64,000 nucleotides of DNA from Streptomyces camponoticapitis (GCF_014646115.1 NZ_BMMV01000002.1:261322-325321), one strand, 5' to 3'; counted from the stretch's first letter, positions 43,500 to 52,028 are shown. Translations and numbers: made by a program. The notes: a model not told the origin generated them from the sequence alone.

Positions 43500-44468
43500 T
43501 CAGGCGAGGAGTCCCTTGAGCGCGGTGAAGCTGCGCTCCGCCGCGCCGAGCGAACCCGGCGGATTGGGCAGGGTGTTGGGCGCGGTGTCCTGCTCCCAGA
43601 TGCCCACGTGCGAGGCGCGCGGCCCGATGTCGCGGACGAACTTCTCGTACGGGAGGTCGCCGGCACCGAACTCGACGATGTCGAAGCCGTTGGCGTTGGC
43701 CGGGTTGGCGTCGCCGTCCTTCATGTGGAACAGCGGGTAGCGGTACGGCTGGTTGCGCACGTACGCCGCCGGGTCGAATCCGGGCCAGCGGTACTGGCCC
43801 ACGTACGCCCAGTAGATGTCCAGCTCCAGATAGACGTGGCGCGGGTCGGTGTTCTTGAGGAACACGTCGTACAGCCGCACCGACGGCTGGTCCGTCGCGA
43901 ACGCGAACTCGCCCGCGTGGTTGTGCTGGTAGAGCTTCAGACCGCGCGCGGTGGCCGCGGCGCCCCAGACGTTGAACTCGTCGGCGGCGGCGCGGTAGCC
44001 CGCGACGGTGTTGAGGTTCGACGGCGCGTTGGCCGTGCCCACGTGCGGCATGCCGAGGATCTCGGCGGCGTCGAGCTCGCCCTGGAGGTTCGAGCGCAGG
44101 TTGCCGATGCCGACGTGACTGCCCACCGCGCGCAGCCCGTTGTCGTCGAGGAGTGTGCGGATCTCCGGGAGGGTGATCTGCCGGCCCAGGATGGAGGTGT
44201 TCTGGGTGTATCCGGCGAACTCGATCTCCTGGTAGCCGATCCGCGCCAGCTCGGCGAGGACGACGGCGAAGCCGAGCGAGGTGACCTTGTCGCGGATGCT
44301 GTAGAGCTGGATGCCGATCCGGTCCTTGGGGATGGACAGATTGGTCCGCGCCGGGGCGGCGGAGGCCGCGGTGGCTCCTGTGACGGAGGCGGCGGCCAGG
44401 GCGACGGTCGTGCCGGCGGTGGCGCGCAGGAAGTCCCTGCGGTCGAAGGACTTGTGAATATGGCTCAC
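43500..44468 (-). CDS. Tat-exported sugar phosphate isomerase/epimerase-like protein
   Basis: A 322-residue TIM-barrel protein of the xylose isomerase-like superfamily. A Tat signal (SFDRRDFLRATAGTTVALAAA) predicts folded export. Barrel residues include GIQLYSIRDKV, EIEFAGYTQN, LDLYWAYVGQ-type sequence and HMKDGDANP with metal ligands. The GTG at 44468 is preferred over 44474 because the AGGAG site is five bases from it. It is encoded just upstream of the large sorbosone-dehydrogenase-like gene on the same strand (118-base gap), suggesting joint action on an oxidised sugar outside the cell. Confidence 0.87.
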   Translation of the reverse strand: MSHIHKSFDRRDFLRATAGTTVALAAASVTGATAASAAPARTNLSIPKDRIGIQLYSIRDKVTSLGFAVVLAELARIGYQEIEFAGYTQNTSILGRQITLPEIRTLLDDNGLRAVGSHVGIGNLRSNLQGELDAAEILGMPHVGTANAPSNLNTVAGYRAAADEFNVWGAAATARGLKLYQHNHAGEFAFATDQPSVRLYDVFLKNTDPRHVYLELDIYWAYVGQYRWPGFDPAAYVRNQPYRYPLFHMKDGDANPANANGFDIVEFGAGDLPYEKFVRDIGPRASHVGIWEQDTAPNTLPNPPGSLGAAERSFTALKGLLA

Positions 44469-44835
44469 GGTCACTCCTGGGAATGGAGGAGAAGAGGGTG
44501 GGACCGGGGCGCGCGCGACCGGAGCCTGCTGCTCTGCGGTGCGCGCGCCGCGACGGCGGAGGGGCGGCGTGGCGACTGCGTCGGCGCTGTTCCGGCCGGT
44601 TCTCCGGCGGGAAGGGGAAGGGCGCCGAGCAGTGGGGAGGAGGAACGGCGACGGGGCGGTCGCCGTGTCCTGCCTGGTGCGTCGTCGCTACGAGTGCCGT
44701 TGGTGGTGCGTTGGGTGGTGTTTCTGGTGGTGCGTGCGGGTGTGCGGTGGGAATCGCGCCTGGGTGTGTCCCTCGGTGTACGACGTGAGAGGCGCCGGCC
44801 GGGTGTTCCGCCGCGGATGCGGCCCGGCGTCGGTG
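44469..44835. other. Gap with no recognisable gene
   Basis: A 367-base stretch between the isomerase-like gene start and the beta-helix-like gene stop. It contains the isomerase ribosome binding site near 44475 and T/G-rich text around 44690-44770 (repeated TGGTG). No terminator or gene was convincing. Confidence 0.4.
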
Positions 44836-45789
44836 TCAGAGGCTGGACTTGCCCGCTTCGTTGGCGTCGGCCCGTGCCGCGGCGGCACGCTCGGCGGCCT
44901 TCTCGGCGAGGTCGGCACCACGGTCCTGCGGCGCGGCCTTCTTGGCCGAGCGGGAGGACGACGCGCCGGCTTCGGCGGTCTCTCCGGTGACCTTGCCGCG
45001 GATGCGCGCCGAATCGCCCACGACCAGGACGGGGTTGTTGCCGGTGGCGGTGAGGGCGCCGCGCACGATCGCGTTGTCGAGCACGGCTTCGGCGGTGTTG
45101 TCGGTGATCTCGACGTTGCCGCCGAAGTAGGAGGCGCCCGTGCAGCTTCCGAGCAGGCCCTCGCCGCCGATCTGGAGGATGTCGGCGTTGGCGGCGTACT
45201 TGGCGGCGCCGTACACCTCACTGGCGCAGAACACGCCGCCGAGGGTGTTGCCGTTGACGGTGAGCGCGCCCTTGACGGTGGAGTCGTACACGTCGGTGTA
45301 CTGGTTGCCGTCGCCGGTCACCGAGCCGTTGAGGGTGCTGCCGGAGACGTACAGTTCGCCGGCCTCGCTGCTGATGTTCCCGCCGACGGTCGAGTCGACC
45401 GTGTAGAGGAATCCCTCGGTGGCGTCGACGGCCTTGAGGGTGCTCTTCTCCAGGTGCGCGCCGAACGCGGACTCGGTGGTGAGCGTGCCCTTGACGGTGG
45501 TGTCGGTGAGGTCGAGGTAGCCGTCCTCCTCGACGGTGACCGCGCTGTTGAAGGTGGCTCCCGCCGCCACGAGGTCGGCGCCGGCCTCGACCGTCACCGT
45601 GCCCTTGACTCTTGTGCCGCTGAGGGTGCAGGACTTCCCGGCAGGTACGACCAGGTCGTTGCTGACGGTCACGGCTCCGCCGTCACCGACACAGGTGGTG
45701 TAGAGAGCGGCCTGGGCGGAGCCGGAGAAGGCCACCAGGCTCCCGGATGCCACCAGTGAGGCCGTGGCGATGAACGTACGGATCTTCAT
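44836..45789 (-). CDS. Secreted repeat protein, probably beta-helical
   Basis: A 317-residue exported protein with a signal at 1-27 (FIATASLVASGSLVAFSGSAQA). Residues 35-260 contain repeats of about 20-25 residues with the pattern S/T-x-V-x-G-x-V/L-T/S (STVGGNISSEAGELYV, STLNGSVTGDG, STVKGALTVNGN), as expected of a parallel beta helix similar to polymer-forming or adhesion proteins. Two cysteine pairs occur. The C-terminal 50 residues are helical and charged (KKAAPQDRGADLAEKAAERAAAARADA). Function is unknown; a surface or spore-associated role is a guess. Confidence 0.72.
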   Translation of the reverse strand: MKIRTFIATASLVASGSLVAFSGSAQAALYTTCVGDGGAVTVSNDLVVPAGKSCTLSGTRVKGTVTVEAGADLVAAGATFNSAVTVEEDGYLDLTDTTVKGTLTTESAFGAHLEKSTLKAVDATEGFLYTVDSTVGGNISSEAGELYVSGSTLNGSVTGDGNQYTDVYDSTVKGALTVNGNTLGGVFCASEVYGAAKYAANADILQIGGEGLLGSCTGASYFGGNVEITDNTAEAVLDNAIVRGALTATGNNPVLVVGDSARIRGKVTGETAEAGASSSRSAKKAAPQDRGADLAEKAAERAAAARADANEAGKSSL

Positions 45790-46020
45790 GTCGCTTCCCT
45801 TCCGCTGCGGTCACGGCAGAGTCGGTGACCCGGCCGGTTTCCCCGTCGTCCGACGGGGGTTGCTGCACGGTGCGTGAGCGACGACCACCGTGACGGCGGT
45901 CGCGCGGCGCCTCGTGACGGGCGGTGGCCCGGCCATGGGGGGAGAGACGTGGAAAGACTCGTGGGGTCAAGGGCGTTCGAGGGAGCGCCGATCGGCTGCG
46001 GTGTTACCGCGACGAAACAC

Positions 46021-46042
46021 ATGTCTCGGTGGGCCGAGACAT
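46021..46042. promoter_or_regulatory. Perfect 9-bp stem-loop in the repeat-protein leader
   Basis: ATGTCTCGG and CCGAGACAT with a four-base TGGG loop. It could be an operator or an mRNA hairpin in the leader of the repeat protein. Confidence 0.45.
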
Positions 46043-46096
46043 TAGAGCGCCGGGTGGGGACTGTCCAGAGGTTCGGTACGAATCTCTAGAACTTTC

Positions 46097-46109
46097 TGAT
46101 GATTCATCA
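46097..46109. promoter_or_regulatory. Palindrome TGATG-ATT-CATCA
   Basis: A perfect 5-3-5 palindrome overlapping the candidate -35 of the minus-strand repeat-protein promoter. Likely operator; the regulator is unknown. Confidence 0.35.
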
Positions 46110-46287
46110 AAAGGTGTGAAGGATTGATGAAGGGGGTGATGAGGCGTCCGGCCGGATGGCGGAGCGCGTGCAACGTCGCGGCCGGGCAGGCGCGTTCACG
46201 GTCGCGAAGCGGGCGCGCGGTCGCAACGCGCCTGGGCGGAAGGTGAGTCGCGGTACCGATGCGACGGACCGGCTTTCGGAACGCGCC

Positions 46288-46707
46288 CTAGTGGGTCGCC
46301 TGCGCTCCGGCTCGGGTCCCGGCCCGCGGTGCGGAGCCGCGTGCCTCGTCGTACGTCTCGCGGGCCGTGAACACCGCGTCCAGCCGCCGCTCCGTCCAGC
46401 GCGCCAGCTGCCACACCTGCTCGGCCGCCTCGCGGCCCAGGTCGGTCAGTGAGTAGTCCACGCGCGGCGGGATCACGGGCTTGGCGTCGCGGTGGACGAA
46501 GCCGTCGCGTTCAAGGGTCTGAAGGGTCTGGGCGAGCATCTTCTCGCTGACCCCGTCGATCTCGCGGCGCAGTTCGCTGAAACGGTACGAGCGCTCCAGC
46601 AGAGCCGCCAGCACCAGCACGCCCCAGCGGCTCGTCACATGTTCCAGTACGAGCCGGGAGGGGCACATCCGCCGGTTGACATTGGGGGAGGAGAGGCTTT
46701 CGTCCAT
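46288..46707 (-). CDS. HxlR-family transcriptional regulator
   Basis: A 139-residue winged-helix regulator. Features are CPSRLVLEHVTSRWGVLVLAALLE (N-terminal helix with the conserved Cys15), RFSELRREIDGVSEKMLAQTLQTLERDGFVHR and the wing VIPPRVDYSLTDLGREAAEQV. HxlR proteins such as QorR and YodB sense electrophiles or quinones by cysteine. It is divergent from an NmrA-like NAD(P)-binding gene, the arrangement known for the qorR-qor2 pair. A putative operator lies in the 119-base gap. Confidence 0.93.
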   Translation of the reverse strand: MDESLSSPNVNRRMCPSRLVLEHVTSRWGVLVLAALLERSYRFSELRREIDGVSEKMLAQTLQTLERDGFVHRDAKPVIPPRVDYSLTDLGREAAEQVWQLARWTERRLDAVFTARETYDEARGSAPRAGTRAGAQATH

Positions 46708-46710
46708 TCC

Positions 46711-46736
46711 GGTACCTTACTTCAAGGTGGGTACTT
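46711..46736. promoter_or_regulatory. Putative HxlR operator
   Basis: The sequence GTACCTT-ACTTC-AAGGTGGGTAC near the HxlR start forms an imperfect palindrome and also carries TACTT twice, 15 bases apart (46717 and 46732). Its position between the divergent genes suits autoregulation and control of the reductase. Confidence 0.4.
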
Positions 46737-46826
46737 CCTCTGAGTTAGTGCGATACATATCGTTGGCCGGGCGCGTTACGTAGCACCGCCAAACAGGACC
46801 AATCATATGAAATGGGTAGCCACCTC

Positions 46827-47687
46827 ATGAGTATCGTCGTCACCGGATCGACCGGACACCTCGGCCGTCTCGTCATCGAATCCCTCCTGACCGCAGGTGT
46901 GCCCGCCGGTGGGATCGCCGCCGTCGCGCGGGACAGCGGGAAGGCCGCGTCCCTGGCGGCGCTCGGTGTCGAGGTGCGGATCGCCGACTACGACACTCCC
47001 GCGACACTGACGGACGCCTTCCGGGCCGGCGACCGTGTCCTGTTCATCTCGGGGAACGAGGCCGGCCGCCGCGTACCGCAGCACGCGGCGGTCATCGATG
47101 CCGCGCGGGCGGCGGGCGTGGCCCAACTCGCGTACACCGGCGTACTGCGCGGCCCCGAAGCCGATTTCGAACTGGCCGCCGACCACAAGGCCACCGAGCG
47201 GCTGATCCTGGACTCCGGGCTGCCCCACACCTTCCTGCGCAACGGCTGGTACACCGAGAACTACACCGAGAACCTGGCCCCCGTGCTGGAGCACGGCGCC
47301 GTGGTCGCCGCGGCGGGCGAGGGGCGTGTCGCCAGCGCGGCCCGGGCCGACTACGCGGCGGCGGCAGCCGCCGTACTGACCGGCGAGGGTCATCTCGGCA
47401 AGACGTACGAACTCAGCGGCGACACGGCGTGGTCCTTCGCCGAGTACGCGGCGGAGCTTTCGCGACAGACCGGCCGCACGATCGTCTACAGCAACGTCCC
47501 CGGCGAGACGCTGCTGGAAATCCTCACGGGAGCCGGAGTGCCCGAGCCGATGGCGGCGATCCTCCTGGGTGTGGACAAGGCCATCGAACGCGGTCTCCTC
47601 GCCGGTACGCCGGGCGATCTCTCCCGTCTCTCGGGCCGGCCCACGACCCCGCTGGCCCAGTCGGTCGCGGAGGCTCTCAAGTCCTGA
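46827..47687 (+). CDS. NmrA-like NAD(P)H-binding reductase (QOR2 type)
   Basis: A 286-residue atypical SDR. The N-terminal Rossmann motif is VVTGSTGHLGRLVIESLL. Other family features are DRVLFISGNEAGRRVPQHAAVIDAA, AYTGVLRG and FLRNGWYTENY. The match is to NAD(P)H:quinone oxidoreductase 2/NmrA-like proteins, which reduce or bind quinones. The ATG at 46827 is preferred to 46812 because it gives the standard N-terminus, though the binding site is weak. Divergence from HxlR suggests induction by electrophiles. Confidence 0.9.
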   Translation: MSIVVTGSTGHLGRLVIESLLTAGVPAGGIAAVARDSGKAASLAALGVEVRIADYDTPATLTDAFRAGDRVLFISGNEAGRRVPQHAAVIDAARAAGVAQLAYTGVLRGPEADFELAADHKATERLILDSGLPHTFLRNGWYTENYTENLAPVLEHGAVVAAAGEGRVASAARADYAAAAAAVLTGEGHLGKTYELSGDTAWSFAEYAAELSRQTGRTIVYSNVPGETLLEILTGAGVPEPMAAILLGVDKAIERGLLAGTPGDLSRLSGRPTTPLAQSVAEALKS

Positions 47688-47872
47688 GGCCGTTCCCCTC
47701 GCCGCTCTCCTCCGCCTCGCGGGGAGTTGGGAGTTCGAGCCGTCACCCGAAGGGGTTCTTCAGGGGATGTGAGGGGCGGTGAACGCGCCAGTTTCGCCGG
47801 GGACTTGTACGTGACACGGGCGAGGCGTTCTAACGTCGTCACGACACGCCGTCCCCGTCCCCAGGAGTCGCG

Positions 47873-48889
47873 ATGACCGCCGCCGCTGTCCCTGCCACCC
47901 ACGGTGAAGTGTGGCTGCGTGCCCGGCCGGACGGTCTGCTCAGCACCGATCACTTCGAGGTGGTGCGGGTACCGGTCCCGGAGGCGAAGGCGGGTCAGGT
48001 GCTGGTGCGCAACCGGCTGATGAGCGTGGCCGCCGTGATGCGTACGGTGATGCAGGGCGGTTCCGACCTGCCCATCCCGGTGGCCGCGCTGGGTGAGCCG
48101 TTGTGGGCGCCCGCCGTCGGGGAGGTCGTGGCGGCGCCGGGCGGGGAGCTGGAGCCGGGCGCCGTCGTGACCCACGGCCTGGGCTGGCGTGAGTACGCGG
48201 TCGTGGATGTGGCGGACGCCGAGCGCGTCGACCCGTCCGTGCTCCCCGATGAGGCCGCGTACCTCTCCCAGGCGGTGACCGCGTGGATCGGCGTCGTACG
48301 AGGTGGTGAGGTACGGCCCGGGGACACGGTGTTCGTGACCGGCGCGGCGGGCGGTGTCGGGACGATGGCCGGTCAGTTCGCACGACTGCGCGGGGCCGGA
48401 CGGGTGATCGGCAGCACGGGCTCCCGGCTCAAGGGTGACTATCTGGTGCGGGAGTTGGGGTACGACGCCGTCGTCATCCGGGGAGCGGGCCCGATCGAGG
48501 AGCAGTTGCGCGAGGCGGCTCCGGACGGCCTCGACGTGGTTTTCGACAATGTCGGCGGCGAGCAGCTCGTGGCAGCGCTGGCGGTGGCCAGGCGCGGTGC
48601 GCGCGTGGCCCTGGTCGGCGCGCTGTCAGGCCAGTTGGCCGGCGGGTTCACGGCGCCCGCCGGGATCGACACCGGGTCGCTCATCGTGCGGGGGATCACC
48701 CTGCGGGGCACATCGGCCAGTGACCATCTGGACGCGATCCCCGAAGGTATGCGGGAGTTCGGGCGTGGCCTGCGCGAGGGCACGGTCGTCTTCCCGCACG
48801 CGCGGCTGTCGGGCATCGACCAGGCGCCCCGCGCGCTGTGCGAACTGCTCGAAGGACGCCATACGGGCGCCGTACTCGTGGAGTTGTGA
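47873..48889 (+). CDS. NADP-dependent MDR oxidoreductase (LTB4DH/QOR-like)
   Basis: A 338-residue medium-chain reductase without zinc ligands. It matches the leukotriene B4 dehydrogenase/curA-like group (LLSTDHFEVVRVPVPEAKAGQVLVRN start, VFVTGAAGGVGTMAGQFARLRG nucleotide-binding site, DGLDVVFDNVGGEQL). Such enzymes reduce enone double bonds with NADPH and detoxify alkenals. It is separated from the NmrA-like gene by 185 bases and appears independently transcribed. Confidence 0.92.
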   Translation: MTAAAVPATHGEVWLRARPDGLLSTDHFEVVRVPVPEAKAGQVLVRNRLMSVAAVMRTVMQGGSDLPIPVAALGEPLWAPAVGEVVAAPGGELEPGAVVTHGLGWREYAVVDVADAERVDPSVLPDEAAYLSQAVTAWIGVVRGGEVRPGDTVFVTGAAGGVGTMAGQFARLRGAGRVIGSTGSRLKGDYLVRELGYDAVVIRGAGPIEEQLREAAPDGLDVVFDNVGGEQLVAALAVARRGARVALVGALSGQLAGGFTAPAGIDTGSLIVRGITLRGTSASDHLDAIPEGMREFGRGLREGTVVFPHARLSGIDQAPRALCELLEGRHTGAVLVEL

Positions 48890-49112
48890 CCGGAAGAGCC
48901 GGACCCTGTCCGGCGGCCTCGTCCCGGGAGCCCCCCCCGGACACCGTGGCCCGCTGTGCGGCTCCGCCTCAAGTCGCTCACCCCCGCTATTGGTTGATCT
49001 TTCATCGCGCTGACATCTCCTGACGCTCGGTATGTCAACAACGGCCGAGAAGATGATCCGAGCATGTCAAAATGACCGACGCCCCCACGTTGCGGTCGAT
49101 CAGGAGGACGCA

Positions 49113-49880
49113 GTGAAGAAAACCTCGCGCATCCGGAATGTCTCACTCACCCTTGGTAGCGCCCTCGCGCTCGTCATCGCGTTTCCCGGCAGCGCGCTCG
49201 CCGATCCCCCCAGCGCCCTTCCCGCCAACGCGGACGGCCTGGAGCAGACATTCCAGCCGGCGTTCGACTACGACACGGACGGCTGCTACCCCACTCCGGC
49301 CATCGGCCCCGACGGCACCATCAACCCGGGCCTCAACCCGAGCGGTGCCGTCAACGGCCAGTGCCGCGACTCCTGGGACCTCGACAACACCAACGGATAC
49401 TCGCGCAGCAAGTGCAACAACGGCTGGTGCGCCATCATGTACGGCCTCTACTTCGAGAAGGACCAGGCCGTGGCCGGCAGCGGGCTCGGCGGGCACCGCA
49501 ACGACTGGGAACACGTCGTGATCTGGGTGCAGAACGACCAGGTGCAGTACGTCTCCACCTCCGCGCACGGCAATTTCGACATCCACACCCGTGACCAGAT
49601 CCGGTTCGACGGGACGCACGCCAAGGTCGTCTACCACAAGGACGGCATAGGCACGCACGCCTTCCGCGCGGCGAACGGCAACGACGACCCGCCGGAGAAC
49701 CACCACGGCACCTGGCAGTTCCCGAGGCTGGTCGGCTGGAACGGCTACCCGGCCGGTCTGCGCGACAAGCTGAGCCAGGCCAACTTCGGCAGCGCCGTCT
49801 TCGGCCTCAAGGACGGCAACTTCAACGGCCACCTGGTGAAGGCCAAGCCGGCCGGTATCCCGTTCGACCCCAACGCGTGA
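49113..49880 (+). CDS. Secreted NPP1 family (necrosis-inducing) protein
   Basis: A 255-residue exported protein. The signal covers about 1-31 (LTLGSALALVIAFPGSALA). The NPP1/NLP domain has QPAFDYDTDGCYPTPAI, CNNGWCAIMYGLYFEKDQAV and the metal-binding heptad region GHRNDWEHVVIWV, where the usual GHRHDWE carries Asn for the second His. It ends LVGWNGYPAGLRDKLSQANFG-type sequence. NLPs lyse eudicot plasma membranes by binding glycosyl inositol phosphorylceramides; many non-pathogen homologues are non-toxic. The GTG at 49113 has CAGGAGGA. Confidence 0.9.
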   Translation: MKKTSRIRNVSLTLGSALALVIAFPGSALADPPSALPANADGLEQTFQPAFDYDTDGCYPTPAIGPDGTINPGLNPSGAVNGQCRDSWDLDNTNGYSRSKCNNGWCAIMYGLYFEKDQAVAGSGLGGHRNDWEHVVIWVQNDQVQYVSTSAHGNFDIHTRDQIRFDGTHAKVVYHKDGIGTHAFRAANGNDDPPENHHGTWQFPRLVGWNGYPAGLRDKLSQANFGSAVFGLKDGNFNGHLVKAKPAGIPFDPNA

Positions 49881-49887
49881 GGTGAGC

Positions 49888-49935
49888 GGGCCGGGGGTGC
49901 GCGAAGCGTGTGAGGCGCCGCGCCACCCCCGGCCC
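49888..49935 (+). terminator. Terminator after the NPP1 gene
   Basis: A perfect 12-bp stem, GGGCCGGGGGTG (49888-49899) and CACCCCCGGCCC (49924-49935), begins seven bases after the NPP1 stop. Confidence 0.75.
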
Positions 49936-49954
49936 GGTCACTCCCCCGCCCTGC

Positions 49955-49960
49955 TAGCTT
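49955..49960 (+). promoter_or_regulatory. Candidate -10 element of the MFS leader
   Basis: TAGCTT lies seven bases before a GTG at 49967, so transcription would start at the leader peptide's start codon. No convincing -35 is visible, as in many Streptomyces regulated promoters. Confidence 0.4.
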
Positions 49961-49966
49961 GACCGC

Positions 49967-49987
49967 GTGTTCCTCTTCCGTGCGTAG
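49967..49987 (+). CDS. Putative six-residue leader peptide MFLFRA
   Basis: GTG TTC CTC TTC CGT GCG TAG forms a tiny reading frame at the predicted 5' end of the MFS transcript. It is followed 11 bases later by an intrinsic-terminator-like hairpin. Leader peptides of this size regulate antibiotic-responsive efflux and ABC-F genes through ribosome stalling. The role here is inferred from layout. Confidence 0.4.
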   Translation: MFLFRA

Positions 49988-49998
49988 GACCTCGTGCA

Positions 49999-50025
49999 GA
50001 CCGCGACGGCCGTTCCGTCGCGGTC
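49999..50025 (+). terminator. Attenuator-type hairpin before the MFS gene
   Basis: A perfect 11-bp stem (GACCGCGACGG and CCGTCGCGGTC) with a five-base loop is followed directly by TTTCGG. It lies inside the leader, 64 bases before the MFS start, so it would end transcription early unless prevented. Confidence 0.55.
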
Positions 50026-50088
50026 TTTCGGCGTCCCTGTACGGCCGCGGCGCCCGAATCGCGCCGCCCTCTCCGAGGAACCGCTCCG

Positions 50089-51380
50089 ATGTCTTCGTAC
50101 GCCGCTGTCCTGCGGACTCCGCACGCCCTGAGCACCTTCGCCGCCGCTCTGCTCGGCCGGCTCTCCTACCCGATGGTGTCGCTCTCCCTCGTGCTGGCGG
50201 TGAAGGACGCGTCCGGCTCCTTCGCCGTCGCCGGCGGCACACTCGCACTGTTCGGTGCGAGCGGTGTGGCCCTCTCGCCCGTGCGAGCCGCACTGGTCGA
50301 CCGGTACGGCCCGCGCGGGGGACTCGTGCCGATGGCCGTGCTGTACGCCGCGCTGCTGACCGTGCTCGCCCTCGTCACCCGCGACTCCGCAGGGCCGGGC
50401 GGTTCCGGCGGGGCGGGGACGGTGGGCACCGGCGCCGTCCCGGGCGTGCTGTTGGGGGTGCCGGCCGCCTGCGCCGGAGCCTGTACGCCGCCGCTCGGGC
50501 CCACGATGCGGACCCTGTGGAGTCAACTGCTGCCGGACCGGCGGATGTTGCGGCGCGCGTACAGCCTCGACGGTGTCGCCGAGGAACTGCTCCTCGTCGT
50601 CGGCCCCTGCTCGTCGGGGTCCTGGTGGCGTACGTGGAGCCGGCGGCCGCGGTCGCCGCCTCCGCCGCGCTCGTACTGGTGGGGACGGTCGCGCTCGCAC
50701 TGTCACCCGTCCCGTTCCCGGAGCGGGCCGCGACCCGGCCCAAAGCGACTGGGCGTTGGCGGGCGCGCCGCCGTCTCGGCCACCGCACCCGGCAACGCGG
50801 TCTCGGGCAGCCGGTGCTGGCCGCCGCCGGGGTCGGGCTCTGTCTGGGCGGGCTCGAACTGCTGGTGATCGCCTTCACCGAGGAACGGCACCAGCCCGGA
50901 GCGGTGGCCTGGGTACTGGCCGCGCTCTCCGCCGGCAGCGCTGCCGGCGGCCTGGCGAACGGCGCCCTCTCCTGGCGGTCGGCCGCCCGCCCGCGGCTCG
51001 CCGTCATCTGCGCGGCGCTCGCGGTCGCGCTGGCGGCTGCGGGGCTCGCGCCGAACGTGTACGCGCTGGGCGCGGCGGCGACCGTGGCGGGGCTGTTCGT
51101 CGCCCCGGCACTGATCACCGCCTACTTGATCGCGGACGAGGCCGCCGCCCCGGACGCCCGGACCCGGGCGGGCGCCTGGGTCAACACAGCGGTGAACGCC
51201 GGGAGTTCGGGCGGTGCGGCCTTGGTGGGGGTACTGCTGGGCAGGCTGCCGCTGTCCCTCTGCTTCGCCCTGGTGGCCGTACCGGCGCTGGTCTGCGCCG
51301 CCGTGACGTTCCGCGGCTCGGACCGGCCGGACCCGGTGACCGGCCGGACGGAGGGCGGCGGCGCCGGTCAGCCCTCGTGA
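50089..51380 (+). pseudogene. MFS transporter interrupted by a one-base deletion
   Basis: A major-facilitator exporter of about 430 residues and 12 helices if read through. The first frame begins SSYAAVLRTPHALSTFAAALLGRL and runs to EELLLVVGP near 50607. The next frame continues LLVGVLVAYVEPAAAVAASAALVLVG and goes to the stop at 51380 with normal MFS helices (GLFVAPALITAYLIADEAA). Adding one C to the run at 50604-50607 joins GP-LLVG seamlessly. The predicted protein resembles drug or sugar efflux MFS members. It may be a real knock-out or a sequencing error in a C run. Confidence 0.82.
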
Positions 51381-51479
51381 GCCGGTCGCGACACCTGGCG
51401 GCGCCGGGAGAATGCCCAGGATCGCGGCACCGATCGGGGCTACTCTCGCCGCACTCCGAGCGCCACGAGAGGACCCCTG

Positions 51480-52028
51480 ATGAGCCGCCCCCTTCTCTAT
51501 CTCGATGTGGACGGCCCGTTGAACCCGTACGCTGCCAAGCCCCATCGGCGCCCGTTCGGCTACAGGACGCACCGGATGAAGCCCGAGGGCTGGATCGCCC
51601 AGCACCCGGGCATGCCACGGGCGTCGGTGCGGCCCCTGCGGGTCTGGCTCAACCCCGACCACGGGCGCCGGCTCCGGGAGCTCGCCGGACTGTACGACCT
51701 GGTGTGGGCCACCACGTGGGGGAGTGAGGCGAACGTGTTCATCGGGCCCGTTCTCGGACTGCCCGAACTCCCCGCGGTGGACTGGCCGGTGATGCACGCG
51801 GCGGGACCCGACGAGACGTTCTGGAAGACACGGGACCTCGTGACGTACGCCGCGGGAAGGCCCTTCGCCTGGGTCGACGACGAACTGGGCGACGCCGACC
51901 GGGCCTACGTCGCCGCGCACCACGAGGGATCCGCGCTGCTGCTTCGGATCGACCCGCGGCTCGGCCTGCTGGACCCGGACTTCCGGGCGCTCGACGCCTT
52001 CGCGCGCACGCTCGGGGGCCGGGCTTGA
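51480..52028 (+). CDS. HAD-like hydrolase family protein
   Basis: A 182-residue soluble protein. The start MSRPLLYLDVDGPLNPYAAK contains the HAD motif DVDG, with the nucleophile Asp and second Asp. LAGLYDLVWATTWGSEAN supplies motif II (Thr/Ser), and AWVDDELGDAD supplies the motif IV acids. It resembles a group of small Streptomyces HAD-like proteins of unknown substrate. The stop codon overlaps the -35 of the MerR-type promoter that follows. Confidence 0.82.
   Translation: MSRPLLYLDVDGPLNPYAAKPHRRPFGYRTHRMKPEGWIAQHPGMPRASVRPLRVWLNPDHGRRLRELAGLYDLVWATTWGSEANVFIGPVLGLPELPAVDWPVMHAAGPDETFWKTRDLVTYAAGRPFAWVDDELGDADRAYVAAHHEGSALLLRIDPRLGLLDPDFRALDAFARTLGGRA

Larger units (their letters stand above)
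45790..46287. other. AT-rich regulatory region with two palindromes
   Basis: This 498-base gap lies upstream of the repeat protein and downstream of the HxlR gene. It has unusually AT-rich patches (46080-46130), a 9-bp hairpin at 46021-46042 and a palindrome at 46097-46109. A minus-strand TTGATG (46105-46110) with TAGAGA 16 bases later could be the promoter of the repeat protein, giving a leader of about 300 bases. No gene was found. Confidence 0.45.

Noticed and set aside
41216..43519. A 767-codon open frame opposite the PKD dehydrogenase gene
   Set aside because: Antisense GC-frame shadow; composition is biased and no family is recognisable.
50600..50612. Programmed frameshifting in the MFS gene
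   Set aside because: The CCCC run alone is not a known slippery site here, and the family has no such mechanism.
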